Shown: piece after piece, positions 37,401 to 49,400 of the stretch | Layout of the letters: each line of letters starts with the position of its first letter | Position numbering within the stretch: the stretch's first letter is position 1 | Translations under genes and position numbers: made by a program | The notes under the pieces: model-generated | Seen by the model: only the letters and a program-made list of their open reading frames with translations | What the model was told of the DNA's origin: nothing | The model's database searches: none | From: Acanthaster planci | Lineage: Eukaryota; Echinodermata; Asteroidea; Valvatida; Acanthasteridae | Assembly: GCF_001949145.1 (NCBI RefSeq) | Contig: NW_019091375.1 | Span: 1,398,516-1,462,515, forward strand | Direction: 5' to 3' | DNA length: 64,000 nt

Positions 37401-40400
37401 TAATCCAGCAAAAATCCTTTTCATAGAAATGTTGCCAGATAGCAAATTTGGGATTCACAAATTGAACATGAAAACATGCAACCTGAACCATGTTTTCCTG
37501 GATTTACATCAAAGCAAAAGCGCCCTCACTTGTCCAGAAATGCTTGGCCAATTTTTAATGCTTGAAAAAGTGCACCGTTCAGTTCACATAACTCGAAAAA
37601 GATGTCAAACAGTCTTCATACATGGAAGAAGAGTACAGAGATACACAAAAAGCTATTCTAAGAGCAATTCATTTCCTTGCTCCTTTAATCATGTAACATT
37701 CAAGTAGTGGGACTTTCAAGCAGATAGGCAATATTTAACGACTTGGAATGTCGGCCTGGCGGCGCTTGATAAATAAATTAGCTCTCAACACAGTGTCACC
37801 GCTCTCTGTGCAGATCCATTCTTCTAACTTCCCCCAGAATCCCGAGAGCGCAAACTTGTAAACAAACCACGTCTGCCCTTGGCCACGAGCAAAAGTTCAA
37901 AGTTGTTGGGAGAATGAGTAATGTTCAGAGACCAGGCACAGCAACCGTGTGATTGTCGAGATGTCATATATGCGTTGCATGCACGTACCACGTCGATTCA
38001 TTCCCTTCCCATATTTTGTCTACCACGTCCCTATTTGCGAATTCGTCACCTGCCAATCCTGGCGATAATTGCTGGAAAGGGCGCCGATTGATTTCCTTCA
38101 CAAGAGTCTCTGACCGCCGGAATGCATCTATTGCGTTGTCTCCCTTCGACCCAAGAATTGAACGCTCCCGAATTTCTTCACATTCCGTCAACCGAAACCG
38201 ACCCTTCCTTTCTCTTCACTCTTTTTTTTTTCTCGAAAGAGTTTTCTTTGAATCGATAGCTCTGGCATTTGCGGCAAGTCTCAGATTTGACTAAAACGAA
38301 TCCGAGGTCCGTTCCGTCCCTCCCCTGTCGGTTTTCCCGCGGGAGAACCTCGCCGCGTCGCTGTAATGCGCGCACCTCGTAAAATCACACGCGCTCCGTC
38401 TTTGGTTTCCCGCCAAAATAAAAAAAAACCCGGCCCTCAACTTACTCGACTCTAATCACATCACTAACCCGACCCAGCAACCACCCAGCAAGCTCGGCAA
38501 AATGGCCACCAGACACTCTACCACCGTCCAAGATTTTTTTTTATGCCACTCTGGAAAATTAAGACGATTTGGTGGATGAAAGAGACAAAATGTGGAGAGA
38601 CACACGGATAAAGAGGCAATTACAGAACGAAATAAATGATAGTATCGGTTGACAAGCAAATCCGTTACTCAATCCGTGGGAACACGAACACTTGATGAGT
38701 TTCGTATTCGGTACCAAATCCTCATGCTTGATGGAGAGTAAATAACATCTCCAAGGTCCCAGGCACGTTTTCGAGACCCTCAACTACAATATTTATGTTT
38801 AAGCCATAACATTGAATTTTGTGTTTTGAATTACGGGACTTTTTCAAGGCTACGGCACATATAACAAAAACCGTGGGATAAATTCACATTCGAAGCAGGA
38901 GACTGCAGCACGAAACACTGTCAATCACCGAGGATTATTGGACACAACCAGAGCCCAATTTCGCGATATCTGACGAAGAGGACCGTAAGCAGTAAGCACG
39001 GCAAAATGCATAGTTACCCTGCAAGGAGGAAAAATTGCTTAACGTGGTGAAAAGACAATGGAAATATCTACGCGCGGGTAACTGTTAGCACAACCACCAC
39101 GCCAAGCAGCGCCACGAAACAGTGCCCCCACCCCCGCTTTTCAAATTTTCATGGTCGGATAAGTCATCTCCCCACCTTTCCCCAGCCCTGCCCCTTCCCA
39201 AATTCCAGCACAGATTTACGCCACTGATGATACGATCATAACTACTGCGTAATGTTTCGTCTCAATGCTGTGAAAACGAAGCGTGACGGAAGGTACTTCC
39301 TTCGACATGATGGCATTCCATTCGTTTTCTGCCGCATCCACAGTCTGGGAACCAGAGTGAAACGATTCGAATTTTCTCTTCACTAATAAGAAAAATTTCT
39401 GTACAGTTCCATATCACAAAAGTTCTACACTAAAGCCGGGGAATCGACGCGCTGGGTTGAATTCTTGAAAGTGAATTCTGCAGTACCGTCTGTGGGCCTT
39501 TTAAAAAAGGAAAAAAAGATCGTCCTACTTCAATGTAAAATCTTTCGTCACAAAATACGCACATGCCATCAAGGCGCAGATCTGGAAGGGGGCCGCTCCG
39601 AGACGAAAAAGGTACCAAAAATGGGGAAAATAATGAACTAAATGTAAGGTGTACAAAGGTAAGTGCACCGATACCGTTTTAAACGATGTAAGTTAGGTAT
39701 GTTTCATTTTCGTTTCCGCTTGTCCACAAAACTGAGACATTAAAAAAAATCTCAGTCCGGGGCGGGGGTCAGGCCGGAGATTTTTCAGGATTTGTTTCCG
39801 GACAAATTCCTGGATCTGTTCCTCCCATTTGCAAAAAAATCTCTAGATCATCCTGCTGATGATCAGAACCATTTTGAGTGATCTGAACCAGCAACATGAG
39901 TTGGAAATTTCGAAAGCGATGACGCATACATGACGAAAGGCCGATGGGAAATGAAATGTCAGTACACCTTATCTTGATCTCGTACGTTTGAATGAGAGTA
40001 CGTCAGGAAGTCGACATTTGATTTGTGGTTTGGACAGTGAAATAGATCACTCCATTAGCCCACACGTTGTAGGACGTAATCAGAGAAGGCACCGCTCATA
40101 ATTGTGGAAGGTCAAAGATCATTGAAATCGGCAAGGGATGTGTCCCGTTTCCGGTTTGAGGGGGCGCGTACGCACCACCCCCACTGCGACGCCCTTTTCT
40201 TAGGCTCAAAAAATATGAAGAGCTTGAAGCAAGGTGAGGCACTGACGCGTAAGCAATGCGCTCTGGCTCGTGTAAAAAATCACCAATGATGTGTCTCTTG
40301 ATTCAACCACAATAAAGGTCGAACGAGTCCAGAGAAAATCGATTTAATCTGACGAGGTCGTTGCACCTCAAATCTGGCAGATTTTTAAGAGAGAGAAAAA

Positions 40401-43400
40401 AAGGGAGCGATCGGTTGATACTTTGACAGTCGTTGTGGAGCAGATTTTCGGTCCTGTTTTTGAATGCTCTCGGGGGCAGGTTCGATTTTCGGCTGAGTAG
40501 TAATTGCACAGCTTACTGTAAACCGCTTCCTTTGTCTGCCGACGTGTCGAGCAATCCGGTTGATTTCACCCGTGAAGCAATCTATCGACCATGCCAAGGC
40601 CGGCTTTTTGTGCTCCCTAAAAATTGGTTTCACGGCCTGTGCACGCCAAAACCAGACAGCATGAAGGAGTAAGAGCAAGACTTCGAGGGACACCGAAACT
40701 TGCCCATGCATGATCCAAAAACTGTTCCCACTTTTCTGAGATTATTAATCCTGATCCTGGTCTGTCTTCACGGCGCGAGAGATCTGCCCCAAATTAGAAT
40801 ATCCATAAAACTTCCATTGATTTTACCAGGAAAACGAATGGCCCCAATTTTTTTAATACCACTACAAATGAACAGTTCCGGTTTTCTCGGGTCAAGATTG
40901 AGACATTTATGGCGTCCTACTTCAGTAATTTGGCCGAGGTGGGCTTTCAAACAGAGTATTCCTTTCGCCATATAAATTTCTATTTTACGACTTAAACCGA
41001 GCGGTCCTTTTGTGTCTTTCGAAGATGCGCATGGTACAAAATGACCTTCAATTTTATGTCTTGTTAAAATGGAAAAGGAAAACGTCTTCCAGCCTGCTTG
41101 AAGATTACAATTCCGACAACACTTATTTGAACCTATAAATATATTATTCAGCAGCCAAGTCGCTTTTGAGTCGGTCGAGAAAGAGAATTCTATGATGTAG
41201 TATGACCATCCGTGGACCGATTGTATAATTCGCCGCCGGACGCAGATTTCCCCATAATGCGCACATTTACCCGTCTTTTGGGTCTGACAAAACGCAGCAC
41301 GGCGCTCGTTATCTCGGGGGGGAAAATTCCCCTCGGACGGTTTGGGACGCGAAATGCCTCCCCCGAGAAAGTTGTTTTTACTCAATAATGAACTCCATCA
41401 TCAAAATCGTTTAATTCCAGGCGGTTGTGTTTTTGTTTCCTTTTATTACTCCCCGGAATAAGCCGATCCTAAATCATTGAGGATAACGAGCTACTTCGAA
41501 AGGATCGTTATGTTTCCCGAATACATGAGTATATATTTTTTTCCCTGGCGGTGCGCTCAAAGCGTGCCGGCTCAGAACAGCCATACCGTGAGCACCGATT
41601 ACATACGGGACACCCTTAGGCGGGCCGCATGGGTCTCTTGCACCGCTCCGCGTTCCTATGTCGGGCTGGCATGGCCAACGATATTGTCATTCAACACGCC
41701 CCTCGAGGCAACCGTTCTTTCATGGGGAACGGCAGAGCCACAAAAGGGGGAAAAGAACAAAGTAACCAGGAAAAGTGTTTGTTCATTTGTGCGGTCAGTA
41801 CACCCCGCTCCTCGAGTTCGAGTCAGGGGTAAACTTTTGACTGCAACTGGTTCACCGTGAACACTGAAAGATTAAGAATTGCGCGCGCATCACACACGTC
41901 AAAAAAACAAAACAAAACAAAAACAGCCAATAGCGTGTGAGTACCACCCTTCGACGTCACAATTCAACCGCTTGCGCATGCGGAAATGAACTCTAAATCT
42001 TGGGATGATGGGCCTAAAACAGTTCTACAGAACAAAATCTCTTCTTCACTGGTGGGTAAAACTGGAGAATTGTGACTACACAAATATCAACATCTGCAAC
42101 AGAATTGAGATGAATATCATTATTTTGGGTTTGAAAACAAGCCCAGCCTCACGCTGAAGAGCGCACCCTAACCAGACAAAAGTTTCACTGTTCATCTCAC
42201 AATACTTGTCAAACATTTCCAGTGAACAGGCGGCTTTTCATTCAGCCATTCTGTATGGGTGACAGATCACAATGTTAACAGTTTGTGATCGGTTCTTGAG
42301 CGCCCGTGCCCTTCGCTTTTGCATTTGCTGGGAAAATCTGGCTGCAACTGAACTTGTGTCGTGCCTTTTGGCAGTGAGAGATTTGTGGACGGTCTAGTCC
42401 TGCGAAACGTGCTCAGTATTTCCCAGACGATTTTGCACATACATTCTTGTAAAAACACAAACAGAAAAAACCTCCAGTTTCTGCGCGTGCGCAATGTGCG
42501 CGCAACTCCACGCGATATTTCGCCTCCGTGATAATCACTTCAAGTAGCGAAGACACAACTTCAAGCGAATGCAAAGGCAACGTTGACTTCACGGAGCCTT
42601 TTCAGCGAAACTCGTCTGAGTTGAAACCTGTTCCACTTTTGCGAATTGGCAGTAAAGAACTTAAGAACTGACGTCGCAAAGCCGCATTCGTGTTCGCGCT
42701 TGCGCAAAGGAAGAAGCGCCCTCTATGGGCCATTGATATGTACAGCACCAAAATGTTCAAGGATAAATAGAAATGTCTCATTTCTGTAAGCAGCAAACGT
42801 TTTTAAAAAACTAGAAGTATTACGAATGCAGTCCGTACGTCAAACCGTCCCGATGGGTCAGCAAGTTGTGTGTGCTGAAGTCTGATGATTGAACTCTATA
42901 GCGAACACAGAGCAGACATCAGCCAAGAGGCCGAAAAAAACATCTGGGTTATACGTGTTGGTTTAATGGAGACTGTGGGGACCCAGTCCCGCAAAACAAG
43001 CTAGTCTCCAAGAACTTTCCAAGCACTTTCGTTTTACACATGAATTTTTAAAGATGATTCACCGCTCTTTAATTTGATGTATTGCTTGGTTTGGCATCTT
43101 AATACAAACAAGCAATGTGTGGATGAAAATGTCGACAAGTGCCTATCGATTTTCTATTGCGCAAGATTTGCCCAAAGGCTGGTAACTGCAGGAATAGCGT
43201 TGGTGGTTTGTGACTCATTTTGTCACTTTGTCAGAATGCATGGGCATTCCGAGTCCACACGGCCATTTTCTTAAAAGTCGAAGTGAAATTCCTGTTACAA
43301 ATGGTGTAGCCTCGAAGCTGCAGTGCGTGGTTGTCTATATGTCGCAATTTGAAGTATGCGTCACCCGACCAACAGAAGATTCCCATCTTGCCAAGATGAC

Positions 43401-46400
43401 GAATTACTTGGAATCACATCTTGTCACTGTGGGGGCAACCGGCTTATGATTCATGTGACGCGTACAGTCACAAAGTGCATGTGAACTGAGTGCAACAAGC
43501 ATTCTGAGTCTAGTCGTTTTAAAGCCGTGTCTCTGAGTCTGAGCGTGGTCTTAAGGCTGCGGATCTCTTCTGCGGCGGGTCATTCTCAGAGATAGCCACA
43601 GCTGCCAACTTCGGACGTGGCCTGGTGAAGATGAATGGGGAGCAAATTCATCCTCGTTATCTTCGTGTGGGCGTCTTGGTACCAAACACCAACTGCTCCC
43701 AGACTCGTTTGTTCCAACTATAATAGCGTGATTGGTCGAGTGGCACGCCCAGGTCATTTTTCGTTATCGGTACCACGCTCGTCACCAGTTCCTAACTTTA
43801 AAAATAATTTCAACTGTGATGCCTGAGTTGTCTTTCACAAAATCCAGTCAGTTCCAGCGTATACTGCCTACACCAAACCAGAAAATGAAAGGGAGCGGGG
43901 AGTTGGACTTGTAATTCTCACAGCTAAATTCGTACTCTCGCAATAAACTTGGAATTTTTGAACTTTGCTTCAGCTGTAGCAACCACCCGTGACAAATTAT
44001 GGGGGTGCAAACATATGGAATCCAGGAAATGCGAATTCCATATGGGTCACCGCAACCTAAACCCAACCAAACGATCAAATTTCTGTTCCACAGATCACAA
44101 AGAAACTGTAAACAATTCAACAATAATTCTTTGTGTCTGCCTGTCACTTTTTGAAGTGACTCTATAGAGGGCAGGCTTGGGCAAACATGAGTAAGGTGAT
44201 GTCATCATTCCTGCCCAGGCCAATACAAAACATGAGCGGGCTCTTTCAATAAATCCCCCCAACATCGGACCCCGTGCCCTGTTTGTCCAAAATGGAAAAA
44301 AAAATGAAAGCCGCAAGTTGGCACAAAAGCACGACTTGTGGGCGCGATTTTCACCAAGGCACGATTTCCCAACAGAAGAAAAAAAATCGGCGGGCAAAGT
44401 CAACGCTGTCTTGTATGCCGAGCAAATTGGCACAAACGACCGCCGACTACCTCAGGTATTCTACGGGTCAACATTCGGCGGGCTAGGCCTACTTTTTCTC
44501 CCCCTACTCAACTCTTCCCTTCTGTCTCCGGCCTCATGATTTCTGCAGGTGCGCGAACGAGTCATCAATCACTCGCGCATTACTGTCAGTCCAGGCTTTG
44601 CAAGCGGTTAATAACACCGAACGTGAACCACATACAAGTCCTTCTTGCTTTCAAAAGGTAGGACCGCAGGACTCATCAAAGCCAGCAACATGTCTACACC
44701 GCGCAGGGTCGGCGTCGACAATATTGATCGAGTGAATCATGTTCAACGACAAAACTGGGCCCTTCATAATTCGCCATTATGTGATGACTTACACGCTTAA
44801 AATGGTGAGATTTGTTATGAGGGCACGTAGGACTATTTTTCTCGCGATGAATTACAGAAGGCGAGGGTACTTTTCGTCTGAAATCCACAACATAACGAGA
44901 TTGATCAGTGTTGTAGACTAAGTCTTGTTCCTAGTCTCAGGAGTCGAAACCTAGATTCGTAATTAGAATCATGGATCGTTTTATCGAGCAGACCTGCGTT
45001 GGGAAACGGACCAATAAAACTTACAGACACGAACCAAAAAGTCAAAGTAGGCCTGGCAGACAAAACTGGCAACTATATAATTATGATCCCCACTGTAGTT
45101 TTGGGTAGAACACAGTACACGTTAAGTTTCAGTTGCTCGATGTTACCGCACAAAACTCCATAAGTATTCCGATTTACACACTCCATATGGTAAAACAATA
45201 AGCCTTCTGCGAGTTAAATTTGAATAAAATCTGGTACACTGAGTTCTTTAAATCAACTTCAATATATAAATTTGAATTCTCCATACTAAAACACAGTTGC
45301 TATACCTCGTGATCCGGGACAAGCTTTTGCGTAATTAAATGTACATAAGAGACGCCTTGCACCAATACACTCTTCTCAAGGGCACAAAGGAACCAGTCCA
45401 TTCCAGAGATGGTGGTCGCTATGTGAAAGCTTGCTCCAAATCACGAGGTGTAGCAACAGTGTCTTTAGTCTGGGGAATTCAGACTGTTATATTAATGTGT
45501 AATCTAAGTTAACTCCGTATACCAGATTTTATTCAAATTAAACTCTTCAAATGCTTATTGGTTAAGCCATCCATGCAGTGAAATGGATTTCAACAAGGCA
45601 TACATGTACCTTCAGTTCGTTGCGCTATGGTTGCATAAATGGCTGTTTCAAACGAGTCAACACATCGCACAAACTTCATGCTTAAAATGTACGCCTGCAC
45701 ACTCTGGTCAAACAAACTCAACGGAAGCAGGACTTCCTTTCCCAAGCTTAAATTTACACAATCACCATCTGTGTATGCCAATGATAATGCCCATAAGGTG
45801 ATCCCTGAATAACCATGCAATTATTTTGCATCCTCACGGGGCTAGCCTCAAATCCAGTACTCGTTTAATAGAACGATGCCGAATCCCTTTCCTCGTAAAG
45901 TTGGCACGTTTCTTAAACAGGACACCAGTGACCTAAATATAGGCCACTGCCTGTCACGTGACAGCTCGTTTCTTTGAAGCGATATATCTGCCTGTGTCGT
46001 CAAGAAGCAATACAAAAAATGGCCGCGAGCAAGAAAAGTTAGCACTTATCAAAAATTGGCCTACATATTGCCAAAGTCAACGACCGGTCACAGCATCCAC
46101 GTGTTCGCCCGTGTTTATAATTGGATAATCCGGTGCAGAGGTAAAGAGCCGTGAGCTTGCCCAAATGGGGATATGTGCCCAAATCAAACCAAATGTAGTC
46201 TTAATTCGTGCCACAGGACACGACAGAAATGTTAAAGTGTGATGAATATACATGTATCCGCTGTCTTCACTTGCAACTGAGAAACGAGAAAAAGTCTTTA
46301 ATAACGGTAATCTCACATCGACAATATCAAGATGCGAAATCTATGCCATGGTATTAGCGTCCAATCTGTTTGTGAAATCAATGTTTGATATCTAACGAGA

Positions 46401-49400
46401 AGCTGGCCCATCAATACGCAGATAAAAAACACAGAGGCGGGGTTAAATTTTCCCAATCGAGCAACGGAATGAAAGGATTCCAGAGGACGACGGTCCGATC
46501 GAGAAGCGAGCTGTTTGAATAATCGTCTTTTATCATCACCTAAGCGCACTGCACGAGCTTGAAGCTCTCACTGCATTGAACAGCCGTTGTGTCCGACTGC
46601 TCGTCCTACTTTGGCCCATAAAACCACTGAGGGTGTAAGAAAAACACTGCGTTGTTGCAGTGCAGATTTTCATCGGGATGTACGATAGAAACGAAACATC
46701 TTGCACAGTTTCATCACTAAATTTCAACTGGTTGAAAACTTCAGGAAAAAAATTGTAAGTGCGAGCATTAACCGTTAAGCGGTCCACACAAATCGCACAA
46801 TAACAAATAATCATCTTGGGTAACAACGTGACCTGGGCCCAATTTCATGGCCCTGCTTACCGCAGAATTCCGCGCTTACGGTCTCCATTCTGCGCTAACT
46901 GCGCGAGCAGAAAAATTCTGCGCTAACCCGTTAAGCACAGAATCCTTGGTGCGGGATGTACGTATGCGCACAAGCCCAAATTCCTCGCTAACCCGTGAAA
47001 TACTTTCGCCGTAAGCACGGAATTTTCTGCTACGGTAAGCGCCGATTTTTCGCTTACGGCAAGCAGCGCCGTGAAATTGGGCTCAGGTCCTCTTGAGCCC
47101 ATCCTCATGTAAGTGTAAATTGATACGAAGATCATTTTACATAATTGTATGTAACTGATACAAACTTACGAAAACACAGACCTGGGGAAAATACGCAATG
47201 CAATCAGACGTATTCAAAAGAGGTATCTGATTTCCTTTCAGGGGAAAAAAAGACATTTTCAAGGCTCGGGTCCGTCTCATTAAGCGTTACGCAGGCTTCA
47301 AGCCACGGGAACAGCTCGATCTCCAACAGGCCTTTTCACTCTTGGCAAAGCACCCCGACCCTCTCTGTCAATAGTTTTTGGGATGGATATCGCTTACATT
47401 TCCCGTCTCGATTGCGATGAGCGCGCAAACATTCCCGAAGGGCGCGCTCCCCGCCTCACCTGCTTTCGCCAACAGAACAGCGAGACCACTTCCCGTCGTC
47501 ATGGCAACGGCTTGGTCCGTCTTAAAGGAGCAGTGACGAAGAATCGTGCCTCCCCGACGCGTTCGTCCTTCGACGACAACTTTAAAGTAATTCTGCTTGG
47601 GAAATCTGTCTCCACAGATGACCACAAAACAAATTCTGGCAAAGATTTCAGCCTTTTCTCTAACTTGCTATATTACTTGGCTTCCATGTTGGTGACAGGG
47701 ACTTAACCCTAGTTTCCCCAAAGTAACCAACTCCGATAAAAGCTCTTCAAAAATTTCACTTTAAAAAGCCATCCTCAAAAATCATCACGGCGCGACCGAG
47801 CTTAATCTATACATATACGGTGAACCGTTAACATCATTTTGCATTTCAGTTTAGGAGAGCTCAAACCCGTCACCACCGAGCTGCAACTTCGCTTAAGAAC
47901 GTGCTTTCATTTCAACGCGATCTGGTATGAAAATACCACGTCCGAAGCTCATCCGACTATCTCGTGTGGGAAAATATTTGGCCAAGAGTGATGACACAGG
48001 CACTATTCCGGTTTGCACTGAAAAAAATCAACTTGTTATTAGAAACACTCGTCCCCTCAATCAAAAACATAAGCCATACTCGCCAGTTCTGGGAAGGGCT
48101 ATAGTTAACCATGTAGCTTTGTAACGCCAAGGGTTTTTCCCATTAAACACTCTGCGGCTTCTCACACAACTCACAACAACGAAATTCACTGATATATTCA
48201 GGCGCCGTTGAGACTGTGTGGGAATGGCCGACGAATCCCAAAATGAAGCAGGCCTACTTGACTTCGTCGATGATAGGGTACGGCTGCTGTACCGTCCGCC
48301 TCTCACTGGGAAGATTTCCCTTGACTGCCAACATTCGCGTTGACAGCTTGCACGAGGAATCACAGGACAGAACAATGCGAGAAAATCATTACACGCCACA
48401 AACACAACAGCACTTTGCAGACGCGGCGACACCTTTAAGACTTCTCGCCAGTGAGACCACCCGTTGTTGCGGTCCTCAATTTTCCGCTGGGTCGGTTTGT
48501 TCATGGTTTGTTCAAGATAAGAGCACTCGAGCCTTGTCGATGGGTTTTGAAGAAGCCACTCAACTGCCCTCGTCCAACAATACCCCCACGGCCCCCTCGC
48601 CGGCCCGGGCAGACGACTTCATGACAGTGAATAGCGAATCCAGATTTTTCTTTCAGCCTCCTTGAGATTGAGAAGGTGTCAAAGCTTACAGCAAAAACTG
48701 AGACGCTGATTTGAAGTTAATGAAATGTTATCATGAACCATTTCGGGGCACCACAGGGGCGAACCGCAGAGCTGCATATCCAACAGGTTATTTTCCTTGT
48801 CTGCGGTTGTGGCAGGACATTCTCAAGGAAAGGATTGTGTGGATGATGACTTCCACAAAAACCCTCCCCAATCCTCCGTAGCGACAGAAAGTCTCCTCGA
48901 TGCTGACAACTTGCGAGGCTTCTTTGACGCGTCGCTTCAAAAGGCGCTACTGGGATGAGCCGGCACCTTGAACAGAGGACCCTAAAAGCCATTACGATGA
49001 ACATCGCCATTGTCACCTTTGACCTGCCCGTCAACATCGATTAAGAATCGAAATGCTCCCTGAAAGAACGAACGCCTATGTTTGCTCTCAAGTCCACATA
49101 ATACAAAGTTTACTCTGTGAAGCTAAGGACAAGGCGACTTAGACTAGTTGAAAATTCATTCAGTCATATCAATCGAGCTTCCAAGTTCCAAGAGTGATTT
49201 CCTTTTCTCAATCTGCCGAGATAGCACCATAAAAATAACTTGTACTATAAAATTCGTAATTTCAGTGTGGAGAAGTTTCGCTCTAAAAGACAAAACGTTT
49301 ACGTGTATATCGACCCAGCCGGCCGGAAAACCAAAGAAGGACTAACCCGTTGACCAGATCTGGGTTCAAGTCCGGCTTATTTCAAAATCTCCGATCCAGT

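Noticed and set aside
49322-49380. tRNA B-box-like GGGTTCAAGTCC
   Set aside because: No matching A box or stems on either strand.
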